64,000 bases of DNA, from NCBI GenBank assembly GCA_035699705.1, contig DASSPI010000149.1:4994-68993 (forward strand). Direction: 5' to 3'. Origin of the DNA: CANKHA01 sp035699705. GTDB taxonomy: Bacteria; Pseudomonadota; Alphaproteobacteria; Rhizobiales; Xanthobacteraceae. Position numbers and translations under genes: made by a program. Of this stretch, positions 8,259 to 15,408 are shown piece by piece. The notes beneath the pieces are model-generated. The model worked only from the letters and a program-made list of their open reading frames with translations, was not told where the DNA came from and did not search any database. Position 1 is the stretch's first letter, and each line of letters starts with the position of its first letter.

Positions 8259-9269
8259 TTACTGCTTCGGACGCAGATCCAGCCCGACGCCTTTGTTGAC
8301 GAATTGGGTGGAATAGGCGCGGCGATAATCCACGTTCGGCTTGGTCACGCCCACGCGCACCATCTTCTCGAAGAAGCTTTTCATGCGCGCATCGGTCAGC
8401 GCGCCGATGCCGAGCTTCAGCGTGTCGCCGGAATCGACAATGCCGTATTCCTTCATCTTGGCGACAGAATAGGCGATCAATTCGTCGCTCATCTCGGGAT
8501 TATGCTTGCGGATCAGCGCATTCGCGGACTTGTTGTCGCCGTAGAGGTAATTGTACCAGCCGATAATCGAGGCATCGACAAAGCGCTGCACCAGGTCGGG
8601 CTTCTTCTCGATCAGCTCGCGGCGGGTTTCGATCAGCGTCGAGTAGGAATCGAAGCCCTTGTCGGCCAGCAGGAAAATCTTCGGCTTGAAGCCGCCCTGC
8701 TTCTCCACCGCATAAGGCTCCGAGGTGACATAGCCCTGCATCGCGGAGCGCTTGTCGACCAGGAATGGCTGCGCATTGAAGGTGTAGGGCTTCACCTGAC
8801 TGTCCTTGAAACCGAAGTCGGCTTTCAGCCACTGGAAATAGCTGGCCATGCCTTCCTTGGAGACGAACAGCGTCCGCGTCTTCAGATCCTCGAACGACGC
8901 GACGTCCGGATGCGCGAGCAGCACCTGCGGATCTTTCTGGAAGATCGCGGCGATCGACACGGTCGGGATGTTCTGCTCGGCGGCATCGAAGGCCTGCAGC
9001 GAATTCGCGCTCATGAAGAAGTCGAGCTTGCCGGCCGGCAGCAGGATGCGGTTGTTTACGTTCGGGCCGCCCGGAACGATGGTGACGTCGAGCCCGTATT
9101 TCTTGTAGGTGCCGTCGGCCACCGCCTGATAGAAGCCGCCGTGCTCGGCTTCCGCCACCCAGTTGGTGCCGAAGGCGACCTTGTCCAGGGTTTGCGCCGA
9201 GGCGGGCGCCACGGTGGCTGCCGCGAATAATCCAAGACTGGCGATTTGAGCGAACTTCCAAAGCGACAT
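8259..9269 (-). CDS. ABC transporter substrate-binding protein, NMT1/THI5 family
   Basis: This 336-residue periplasmic protein has a Sec signal peptide ending near ASAQT (residue 26) and the NMT1/THI5 fold: FGTNWVAEAEHGGFYQAVADG at the start of the mature protein and VPGGPNVNNRILLPAGKLDF. Family members bind nitrate, sulfonates, pyrimidine precursors or riboflavin. It lacks its own permease and ATPase nearby, but the same-strand pair at 1602-3413 is of the matching class, so these three may be one transporter split by the amino-sugar genes. No thiamin or flavin riboswitch is seen in the 139 bp upstream, which hold a palindromic repeat instead. Confidence 0.88.
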   Translation of the reverse strand: MSLWKFAQIASLGLFAAATVAPASAQTLDKVAFGTNWVAEAEHGGFYQAVADGTYKKYGLDVTIVPGGPNVNNRILLPAGKLDFFMSANSLQAFDAAEQNIPTVSIAAIFQKDPQVLLAHPDVASFEDLKTRTLFVSKEGMASYFQWLKADFGFKDSQVKPYTFNAQPFLVDKRSAMQGYVTSEPYAVEKQGGFKPKIFLLADKGFDSYSTLIETRRELIEKKPDLVQRFVDASIIGWYNYLYGDNKSANALIRKHNPEMSDELIAYSVAKMKEYGIVDSGDTLKLGIGALTDARMKSFFEKMVRVGVTKPNVDYRRAYSTQFVNKGVGLDLRPKQ

Positions 9270-9288
9270 CGGTTATCCATCCGTATTC

Positions 9289-9370
9289 GTCATGCCCGGC
9301 CTTGTGCCGGGCATCCACGTCTTGGCTATATAGCAAGAACGTGGATGGCCGGGACAAGCCCGGCCATGAC
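9289..9370. repeat. Nested intergenic palindrome, GTCATGCCCGG type
   Basis: This 82-bp element lies between divergent genes. Its outer arms are GTCATGCCCGGCC and GGCCGGGCATGAC-like ends (here CCCGGCCATGAC). Inner arms ATCCACGT and ACGTGGAT flank a small CTTG...CAAG core, so it could fold into one long or two nested hairpins. It is the most regular of three related copies in the window. Such elements are widespread between rhizobial-type genes; function is not evident. Confidence 0.75.
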
Positions 9371-9408
9371 GACCTAATATGCCGGTCGGCAGGTGAGGGA
9401 TTACAACA

Positions 9409-10203
9409 ATGCTTCCCAAGCGCGACTGGGCGGACATGACCGCGCAGGATCTCGCCGCCGGTGTCGACAAGACACGCTGGATCGCCGTGCTGCCGCTCGC
9501 CGCGGTGGAACAGCACGGCCCGCATCTGCCGCTCGAGGTCGACGTCAATATTGCGGAAGCCTACCTCGCGCGGACGCGGAAGATCATTCCCGCGGAGCTG
9601 CCGGTGACTTTCCTGCCGCTGCAGCCGATCGGACTCTCGCAGGAGCATGTGGCTTTTCCCGGCACCCGGACGCTCTCGGCGGAAGCTGCGATCCGCGCCT
9701 GGACCGAGATCGGCGACAGCCTGCACCGCGCCGGCCTGCGCAAGCTGCTGCTGATGACCAGCCACGGCGGCAACAGCGCTGTCATGGACATCGTGGCGCG
9801 CGACCTGCGCGCACGGAACGCCATGTTGGTGGTGACCTGCGGCTGGCATCGGTTCGGTTACCCCGACGGTCTGTTCTCTGCCGAGGAACAAAAGCACGGC
9901 ATCCACGGCGGCGAGATCGAGACCTCGCTGATGCTGGCGGCGCGGCCGGACGCCGTGCAGATGGACAAGGCCGATAATTTCACCCCGGCCACGGTGGCGA
10001 TGGAAAAGGAATTCCGCTGGCTGCATGCTTCGCGGCCTGCTGGCTTCGGCTGGATGACGCAGGATTTGCATCCCTCCGGCGCAGTCGGCAACGCGAAAGC
10101 CGCGACGGCTGCAAAAGGCGAGGCCGCGCTCGACCATGGCGCCAAGGCCTTTGTCGAATTGCTGCGGGAGATCGACCGCTTCGATCTGGCGGCGCTGCGC
10201 TAG
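9409..10203 (+). CDS. Creatininase-family amidohydrolase
   Basis: This 264-residue protein belongs to the creatininase family, whose members hydrolyse cyclic or linear amides using two divalent metals. Metal-ligand motifs are all present: AVEQHGPHLPLEVD near residue 33, TSHGGNSAVMD near residue 121, and GIHGGEIETSLML near residue 166. The start ATG 9409 follows GAGGG. The family also contains formamide hydrolases of pyrroloquinoline- and pyrimidine-linked pathways, so creatinine as substrate is not assured. It stands alone between the binding protein, which diverges from it, and nikR. Confidence 0.88.
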   Translation: MLPKRDWADMTAQDLAAGVDKTRWIAVLPLAAVEQHGPHLPLEVDVNIAEAYLARTRKIIPAELPVTFLPLQPIGLSQEHVAFPGTRTLSAEAAIRAWTEIGDSLHRAGLRKLLLMTSHGGNSAVMDIVARDLRARNAMLVVTCGWHRFGYPDGLFSAEEQKHGIHGGEIETSLMLAARPDAVQMDKADNFTPATVAMEKEFRWLHASRPAGFGWMTQDLHPSGAVGNAKAATAAKGEAALDHGAKAFVELLREIDRFDLAALR

Positions 10204-10300
10204 TGCCCCGCTTCCGGTTGAGTAGCCGCGTCCGCGACCCCAGCTAATGTGATAAGCAAAGCCATGTCCGCCCATGCGGACGAGCAAACCGGACAATCTT

Positions 10301-10786
10301 ATGCAGCGCGTGACCATCACCCTCGACGACGAGCTTATGGCCGAGCTCGACCGGATCATCGCGGCCCGCGGCTATCAAAACCGCTCCGAAGCCATTCGCG
10401 ACCTCGCCCGCGCCGGCATCCGCCAGGAAGCCGCCACGCTGGACGAAAAGGGCGAATGCGTCGCCGCCCTGGTCTACGTCTATGACCATAATGCCCGGCA
10501 ACTCTCCAAGCGCCTGGCTGACACTTTCCACGACCATCACGAGATGTCGCTGGCTTCCATGCACTCGCATCTCGACCATGACAGCTGCATGGAAGTGACC
10601 ATCCTGCGGGGGAAGACCGGCAAGGTGCAGCACTTCGCCGAACATGTGATCGCCGAGCGCGGCGTCCGGCACGGCCGGCTCGTGCTGGTGCCGACCGACA
10701 TGCTGATCAAGCCGCATGCGCACGAGGAAGGCGGGCACGACCACCCGCATCCGCATCCCGTGAAGCACCGCCGCCGCCCGGAATAG
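10301..10786 (+). CDS. nikR: Nickel-responsive transcriptional regulator NikR
   Basis: NikR is a ribbon-helix-helix repressor that binds DNA when loaded with nickel. The 161-residue protein starts with the canonical MQRVTITLDDELM; ATG 10274 would add nine unconserved residues. The DNA-binding part is followed by GYQNRSEAIRDLARAG, and the ACT-like nickel domain has the ligands in MHSHLDHDSCMEV (two His and the Cys) and a His in DTFHDHHEM. An extra tail of about 20 residues, rich in His (HAHEEGGHDHPHPHP), is absent from the E. coli protein. The nickel transporter gene follows on the same strand behind two NikR-type boxes, so autoregulated nickel control is likely. Confidence 0.95.
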   Translation: MQRVTITLDDELMAELDRIIAARGYQNRSEAIRDLARAGIRQEAATLDEKGECVAALVYVYDHNARQLSKRLADTFHDHHEMSLASMHSHLDHDSCMEVTILRGKTGKVQHFAEHVIAERGVRHGRLVLVPTDMLIKPHAHEEGGHDHPHPHPVKHRRRPE

Positions 10787-10819
10787 GCCGCATCCGACGG
10801 CTGGAAAGCCTTGCGTCCG

Positions 10820-10847
10820 GTACGACAATTTTGCTAAATGATCATAC
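10820..10847. promoter_or_regulatory. NikR operator box 1 upstream of the nickel transporter
   Basis: The sequence reads GTACGA, then 16 bases, then TCATAC. The characterised NikR operator has the form GTATGA-N16-TCATAC, so the spacing is exact and only one half-site base differs. It lies 34 bp after nikR and 65 bp before the transporter ATG. Identification rests on pattern and context. Confidence 0.75.
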
Positions 10848-10850
10848 TTG

Positions 10851-10878
10851 ATATGATGTTTCTACATAAACATCATAC
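10851..10878. promoter_or_regulatory. NikR operator box 2 upstream of the nickel transporter
   Basis: The sequence reads ATATGA, then 16 bases, then TCATAC, again with exact NikR spacing and one mismatch. Its core is a perfect 10-bp inverted repeat (TATGATGTTT at 10852-10861, AAACATCATA at 10868-10877). It sits 34 bp before the transporter ATG, and 31 bp, about three helical turns, from box 1, so two NikR tetramers could bind the same face of the DNA. Confidence 0.8.
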
Positions 10879-10912
10879 TTTTGACCGCGATTTCCCGATT
10901 TGAGGTCCCTGG

Positions 10913-11989
10913 ATGGCGCCCCGGCTTCTGCGCGTGTTCGATGACCGCGACACCCATACCCGCGGAAAAACCATCGCGCTTTATTCGGTGCTGATCGCCG
11001 TCAATTTCGCGGTCTGGGCCTGGGCCTTCCTCGCGCTGCACGACAACCCGATCCTGCTGGGCACCGCCTTCCTCGCCTACAGCTTCGGGCTGCGCCACGC
11101 CGTCGATGCCGACCACATCGCCGCCATCGACAATGTCACCCGCAAGCTGATGCAGGAGGGCAAGAAGCCGCTCACCGTCGGCCTGTTCTTCTCGCTCGGC
11201 CATTCGACGGTGGTGGTGCTTGCTTCCATCGGGATCGCCGTTACCGCCATGGCCTTCAAGGATCAGATGGAAGCATTCCATCCGGTCGGCGGCATGATCG
11301 GCATGTCGGTCTCCGCGGCCTTCCTGCTTCTGATCGGCGCCATCAACCTGGTCGTGCTGGTGAATGTGTACAAGGCATTCCGCCGCGTGAAGAACGGCGG
11401 CGCGTATTCGGAAGCTGACCTCAACGCCCTCACCGCCAATGGCGGCCTGCTGGCCCGCATCTTCCGCCGGCTGTTCGGCCTGATCGGACGCAGCTGGCAC
11501 ATGTATCCGCTCGGCTTCCTGTTCGGGCTTGGCTTCGACACCGCGACCGAGGTGGCGCTGCTCGGCATGACCGCGGCGCAGGCCTCGAGCGGTTTGTCGA
11601 TGTGGTCGATCCTGATTTTCCCGGCGCTGTTCACCGCCGGCATGACGCTGCTCGACACCACCGACAGCGTGTTGATGGTTCGCGCCTATGGCTGGGCTTT
11701 CGTCAAGCCGGTGCGCAAGCTCTACTACAACATGACGATCACATTCGTATCCGTGGTCGTCGCGGTGCTGGTCGGAGGAATCGAAGCGCTCGGTCTCATC
11801 GGCGAGAAGTTCGGCCTGCGCGGCGGGCTGTGGGATCTGATCGGCGCCTTGAACGAGGAGCTGGAGATGCTCGGTTACCTGATCGTCGCCATCTTCGTCG
11901 GCAGCTGGCTGCTCTCGATGCTGTTCTACCGCCTGAAAGGCTATGACCGGATCGAAGTGGTCCGGGCGGCGGCGCCCGCTCAAAGCTGA
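10913..11989 (+). CDS. High-affinity nickel/cobalt permease, NiCoT (HoxN/NixA) family
   Basis: This 358-residue inner-membrane protein imports nickel and possibly cobalt. The family signature RHAVDADHIAAIDN near residue 62 carries the HX4DH metal motif in the second membrane segment; LFFSLGHSTVVV, LGFLFGLGFDTATEVALLG-like and AGMTLLDTTDSVLM are the other three NiCoT motifs. About eight membrane segments can be counted, with a hydrophilic loop around residues 155-185. The two NikR boxes immediately upstream indicate repression by nickel. Nickel use by urease or hydrogenase is plausible, but neither enzyme is in this window. Confidence 0.95.
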   Translation: MAPRLLRVFDDRDTHTRGKTIALYSVLIAVNFAVWAWAFLALHDNPILLGTAFLAYSFGLRHAVDADHIAAIDNVTRKLMQEGKKPLTVGLFFSLGHSTVVVLASIGIAVTAMAFKDQMEAFHPVGGMIGMSVSAAFLLLIGAINLVVLVNVYKAFRRVKNGGAYSEADLNALTANGGLLARIFRRLFGLIGRSWHMYPLGFLFGLGFDTATEVALLGMTAAQASSGLSMWSILIFPALFTAGMTLLDTTDSVLMVRAYGWAFVKPVRKLYYNMTITFVSVVVAVLVGGIEALGLIGEKFGLRGGLWDLIGALNEELEMLGYLIVAIFVGSWLLSMLFYRLKGYDRIEVVRAAAPAQS

Positions 11990-12136
11990 CGCCCGCGGTG
12001 TTTCGCTGCCGCGCCCGCGCGGTAACCATGCGGCGTTCTGCTACCAATTGACGGCTGCCAGCGACAATCGCGCCCTTGCCTCCGGCGCGGCTATTTGCAT
12101 TGATATTCATAATGCCAGGCAAAAAACGCCTTAAGA

Positions 12137-12160
12137 CCCCGGCGGATCAACCGCTCGGGG
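12137..12160 (+). promoter_or_regulatory. Leader hairpin upstream of dctP
   Basis: Arms CCCCGGCGG and CCGCTCGGGG pair fully apart from a one-base bulge, around a five-base loop. The hairpin ends 11 bases before the GGAGG of dctP. There is no U-run after it, so it is more likely a stabilising or regulatory leader stem than a terminator. It could also be chance in GC-rich DNA. Confidence 0.35.
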
Positions 12161-12182
12161 CATCGGCTATGGGAGGATGACC

Positions 12183-13163
12183 ATGTCTCTACCGAAAATT
12201 CTTCTATGCGTCGCAACGGCGGCTGCTCTGTCGATCGGCACAGCCGCCGCCCAGACCGAAGTGAAACTCGGCCACGTCGGGTCACCGGGCTCGCTGTTCG
12301 ATCTTTCGTCGCAGGAATTCGCCAAGCGCGCCAACGCCAAGCTGGGCGACAAGGCCAAGGTGGTGGTCTACGGCTCGAGCCAGCTCGGCAGCGATGGTGA
12401 GCTGCTGAAGAAGCTGAAGCTCGGCACCGTCGATCTGGCTTTGCCTTCGACGGTGATGACGTCGGTCGCGCCGGAGTTTGGCGTGTTCGAGATGCCCTAT
12501 CTGGTGCAGAACCGCGACCACGCCGCGCGCATCGCCAAGGAGGTCATCAATCCCACCTTGAAGCCGATCGCGGCCAAGCAGGGCTACAATATCCTGGCTA
12601 CCTGGGAGAACGGTTTCCGCCACATCACCAACAGCAAGAAGCCGATCGTCAAGCCCGAGGATCTGCAGGGCATCAAGCTGCGCGTGCCCGGTGGCGTCTG
12701 GCGGGTGAAGATGTTCCAGGCTTATGGCGCGTCACCCAGTCCGATGGAGCTGAAGGAGGTGTTCGTCGCGCTGCAGACCGGGGTGATGGACGCGCAGGAA
12801 AACCCGCTGGCGCAGATCTATCCGTCACGCTTCCACGAAGTGCAGAAATATCTGTCGATGACCGGCCACGTCTATACCCCGGCCTGGCTCACCGCCGGCG
12901 CAAGCTGGGACCGGCTGCCGCCGGATGTCCGCAAGACACTTGAGGAAACCGCGGTGGAGATGGAGCCGGTCGCGCTCCAGATAGCCGCCAAGCTTGACGA
13001 CGAGTTGCTCGGAAAGATGAAACAGGCCGGCATCGCGGTAAACGAAGCCGACAAGGCCGCTTTCGTCGCCGCCAGCAAGACCATCTACACCGAGTTCGCC
13101 AAGGAAGTTCCGGGCGGCCAGGCGCTGATCGACAAGGCGCTCAGCCTCTCCAAGGGCTCCTGA
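12183..13163 (+). CDS. dctP: TRAP transporter solute-binding subunit DctP
   Basis: This 326-residue periplasmic protein captures an organic acid for the DctQM permease. A Sec signal peptide ends near AAAQT. TRAP family features are KLGHVGSPGSLFDLSSQEFA at the start of the mature protein, VPGGVWRVKMFQAYGASPSP with the carboxylate-binding Arg in KLRVPGG, and VFVALQTGVMDAQENPLAQI. GGAGG lies directly before ATG 12177 but six bases before ATG 12183, so the second is chosen. A strong terminator hairpin follows, which should make this subunit more abundant than the membrane subunits. Confidence 0.93.
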   Translation: MSLPKILLCVATAAALSIGTAAAQTEVKLGHVGSPGSLFDLSSQEFAKRANAKLGDKAKVVVYGSSQLGSDGELLKKLKLGTVDLALPSTVMTSVAPEFGVFEMPYLVQNRDHAARIAKEVINPTLKPIAAKQGYNILATWENGFRHITNSKKPIVKPEDLQGIKLRVPGGVWRVKMFQAYGASPSPMELKEVFVALQTGVMDAQENPLAQIYPSRFHEVQKYLSMTGHVYTPAWLTAGASWDRLPPDVRKTLEETAVEMEPVALQIAAKLDDELLGKMKQAGIAVNEADKAAFVAASKTIYTEFAKEVPGGQALIDKALSLSKGS

Positions 13164-13177
13164 TATCCATCCATCCA

Positions 13178-13211
13178 AAAGTGCCGGGCCAAAAGCCCGG
13201 CACTTTTTCTT
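13178..13211 (+). terminator. Intrinsic terminator between dctP and dctQ
   Basis: AAAGTGCCGGGC (13178-13189) pairs perfectly with GCCCGGCACTTT (13195-13206) around CAAAA and is followed by more T. Inside a DctPQM operon it is best read as a partial terminator that raises binding-protein mRNA over permease mRNA. Confidence 0.85.
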
Positions 13212-13239
13212 CCCTCCTGGGCATCACGCGATCATCCGC

Positions 13240-13809
13240 ATGCAGCAGTTCCGGCAGATCTATGACCGTTTCCTGGAGGTCATAGCCGTCTTCCTGATGA
13301 CCCTGGTCACCGTCATCGTGACACTCGGCTTTATGTTCCGCTGGGCCGGCTCGTCACTGGTCTGGTACGACGAGATCGCCTCGATCGCGCTCGCCTGGCT
13401 GACCTATTTCGGCGCCGCGCTGGCGGCTCTGCGCGGCAGCCATCTCGGCTTTGCCGGTTTCGTCAATTCGCTCCCCGCCCAATGGCGTGTCGCCGCGACG
13501 ATCACCGCCTCCGGCATCAACATCGCTTTCTTCGGCCTGCTTGCGCTGATGGGCGCGAAGGTGATGCAAGCGATTGCCGGACTCACCCTCGTCTCGCTGC
13601 CATGGCTCGATCAGCTATGGGTCACGGCCGTGATCCCCGTGGCTTCCGTTCTGTTCATCATCTCGGAATTGCTCCGCCTGCCGGCGATAATCGAGGAAGC
13701 CCGCCGCGGCCCGCTGATGGACGCGGAGCTGAAGGAAGCACTCGGCGGTCACGCCGACGAGGTTGCAGCGGCAGCAAGAGCGGAAGCGTTCAGGGAGCGC
13801 ACGCCATGA
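13240..13809 (+). CDS. dctQ: TRAP transporter small permease DctQ
   Basis: This 189-residue inner-membrane subunit has four hydrophobic segments, starting with FLEVIAVFLMTLVTVIVTLGF. The family signature VWYDEIASIALAWLTYFGAAL and RGSHLGFAGFV are present. It pairs with DctM to form the secondary transporter that works with DctP and usually runs on sodium. The charged C-terminal tail of about 35 residues (EALGGHADEVAAAARAEAF) is longer than in many DctQ proteins. Its stop overlaps the dctM start as ATGA. Confidence 0.92.
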   Translation: MQQFRQIYDRFLEVIAVFLMTLVTVIVTLGFMFRWAGSSLVWYDEIASIALAWLTYFGAALAALRGSHLGFAGFVNSLPAQWRVAATITASGINIAFFGLLALMGAKVMQAIAGLTLVSLPWLDQLWVTAVIPVASVLFIISELLRLPAIIEEARRGPLMDAELKEALGGHADEVAAAARAEAFRERTP

Positions 13810-15095
13810 TCGGTACGATCCCGACCATGATCGTCGCCTTGGGCGCGCTGGTGGCGCTGAACGTGCCGATCGCGATCGCTCTCGGTGTTATCGCCGTCGT
13901 GGCTATCTGGGTCACGCAGGGCGCCTATATGCTGCCAAACCTCGCGCTGGTGATGTTCGAGGGCGCCACCAGCTTCCCGTTGCTGGCGATCCCGATGTTC
14001 ATCCTCGCCGGCGCGATCATGAATTCGTCGTCGATCACGCAGCGGCTGATGGACCTTGCGGTCGCGATGGTCGGCTTCATCCGCGGCGGCCTCGCGCATG
14101 TGAACATCGTGCAGTCGATGTTCTTCGCCGAAATTTCCGGCTCGGCGGTGGCCGACGTGGCAGCCACCGGCCCGATCATCATGCCGGCGATGATCAAGCG
14201 CGGTTATTCGCGCGAATTCACCGCCGCCGTCACCTCGTCGTCCGCCAGCCTTGCGATTATCATTCCGCCGTCGATTCCGATGATCCTGTACGGCGTGATC
14301 GGTAACGTCTCGATCGTGCAGCTGTTCGTGGCCGGCATCATTCCGGGCATCCTCGGCGGCCTCGGCATGATGGCGATCTCCTACTATCTGGCCCGCAAGC
14401 TCGGGTGGCCGGTGGAGGACCGCTTCCGGCTCGACCGCCTCTGGGAAACGTTCAAGGCTTCGTCCTGGGCGCTGCTGCTGCCGGTCATCATCCTGGGCGG
14501 CATTTTCGGCGGCTTCGTTACCGCGACCGAAGGCGCCGCCCTCGCCGTGCTCGCTGCGCTGTTTGTCGGGGGCGTGATTCATCGCGACCTCGACCTCGCG
14601 CACCTCTACCGCTCGGCGGTGGACGGCGCGATCCAGACCGCCGTCGTGATGCTACTGATCGCCACATCGGCCCTGCTCGGCGTCTACCTCACCGAGCAGC
14701 AGATTCCGCAAAGGATTGCGGAAGGGATGATGTCGATTACGAGCAACCCTTACGCCATCCTCGCCATCCTCAACGTCTTCCTGCTGATCCTCGGCCTGTT
14801 CCTGCATTCCGCCGCAGCCATCATCCTGGTCGTCCCGATCGTGCTGCCGCTGGTCATCGCCGCGGGCATTGACCCGGTGCATTTCGGCATCATCGTCACG
14901 CTCAATCTCGCCATCGGGCAGCAGACCCCGCCGGTCGCGAGCGTGCTGATCGCGACTTGCGCCATAGCCAAAGCCGACATCTGGGAGGTCACCAAGGTGA
15001 ACACCTGGTTCATCGGTGTTCTGCTCGCCGTGCTGCTGCTGGTGACTTACGTGCCGCCGGTGTCGATGGGCCTTGTGGATTACTTTTACAGATAA
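13806..15095 (+). CDS. dctM: TRAP transporter large permease DctM
   Basis: This 429-residue inner-membrane protein has about 12 hydrophobic segments and the DctM signatures LLAIPMFILAGAIMNSS, FFAEISGSAVADVAATGPI and IIIPPSIPMILYGVIGNVS. GQQTPPVASVL in the C-terminal part is also typical. It forms the translocation path for the solute held by DctP. ATG 13806 overlaps the dctQ stop, which rules out the longer frame upstream. The substrate (C4-dicarboxylate, 2-oxoacid or other) is not readable; the nearby glyoxylate and 2-hydroxyacid genes make a small hydroxyacid a fair guess. Confidence 0.94.
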   Translation: MIGTIPTMIVALGALVALNVPIAIALGVIAVVAIWVTQGAYMLPNLALVMFEGATSFPLLAIPMFILAGAIMNSSSITQRLMDLAVAMVGFIRGGLAHVNIVQSMFFAEISGSAVADVAATGPIIMPAMIKRGYSREFTAAVTSSSASLAIIIPPSIPMILYGVIGNVSIVQLFVAGIIPGILGGLGMMAISYYLARKLGWPVEDRFRLDRLWETFKASSWALLLPVIILGGIFGGFVTATEGAALAVLAALFVGGVIHRDLDLAHLYRSAVDGAIQTAVVMLLIATSALLGVYLTEQQIPQRIAEGMMSITSNPYAILAILNVFLLILGLFLHSAAAIILVVPIVLPLVIAAGIDPVHFGIIVTLNLAIGQQTPPVASVLIATCAIAKADIWEVTKVNTWFIGVLLAVLLLVTYVPPVSMGLVDYFYR

Positions 15096-15188
15096 CGGAC
15101 CGGAGCTACGGCCGAGCGGGGCCGCGCCTGTTTGGAATGTCGAAATCCACTGGACTCCACGCCCGCCGCCGGTCTAAGAAGTCCGTGC

Positions 15189-15308
15189 ATGGAAAACATC
15201 CTCAATCTCGTCGGCGATTACTGGCCACATCTCCTCGGCCTGTTCTTTGTCGCCATTATGCTCTTCAACGCCCGATCTTGGTTCAAGGACCGACAGGCGC
15301 AAGGTTGA
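15189..15308 (+). CDS. Possible 39-residue single-span membrane protein
   Basis: An ATG-started frame encodes 39 residues with one hydrophobic stretch, YWPHLLGLFFVAIMLFNA, followed by a positively charged end (RSWFKDRQAQG). That is the shape of a small inner-membrane protein with its C-terminus in the cytoplasm. There is no convincing ribosome site before ATG 15189. It lies in the 313-bp gap between dctM and the convergent dehydrogenase gene; the rest of the gap shows only a hairpin at 15352-15374. Family unknown. Confidence 0.35.
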   Translation: MENILNLVGDYWPHLLGLFFVAIMLFNARSWFKDRQAQG

Positions 15309-15351
15309 CGGCAAAGGGCTTTCGATCCCGCTAGCCGCTGCCTGATCTGAA

Positions 15352-15374
15352 CGTCCGCGTGCTGAACGCGGACG
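15352..15374. terminator. Possible terminator hairpin after the FAD/Fe-S dehydrogenase gene
   Basis: CGTCCGCGT pairs perfectly with ACGCGGACG around GCTGA, 35 bases beyond the stop of the minus-strand dehydrogenase gene. The minus-strand tail (TTCAG) is weak in T, so termination efficiency is doubtful. Confidence 0.35.
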
Positions 15375-15408
15375 AAAGCCGACGCTTATCTGTACCGCAC
15401 CCAGCCAG

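Noticed and set aside
9270..9408. Thiamin or flavin riboswitch upstream of the NMT1/THI5-type binding protein
   Set aside because: Considered because of the family, but the region holds only the palindromic repeat and no riboswitch core was recognisable.
8500..10359. Open frame of 619 residues on the minus strand
   Set aside because: It lies over the binding-protein and creatininase genes, both with clear motifs in other frames. Its composition (Arg-, His- and Gln-rich with no domain) is that of a GC-rich antisense frame.
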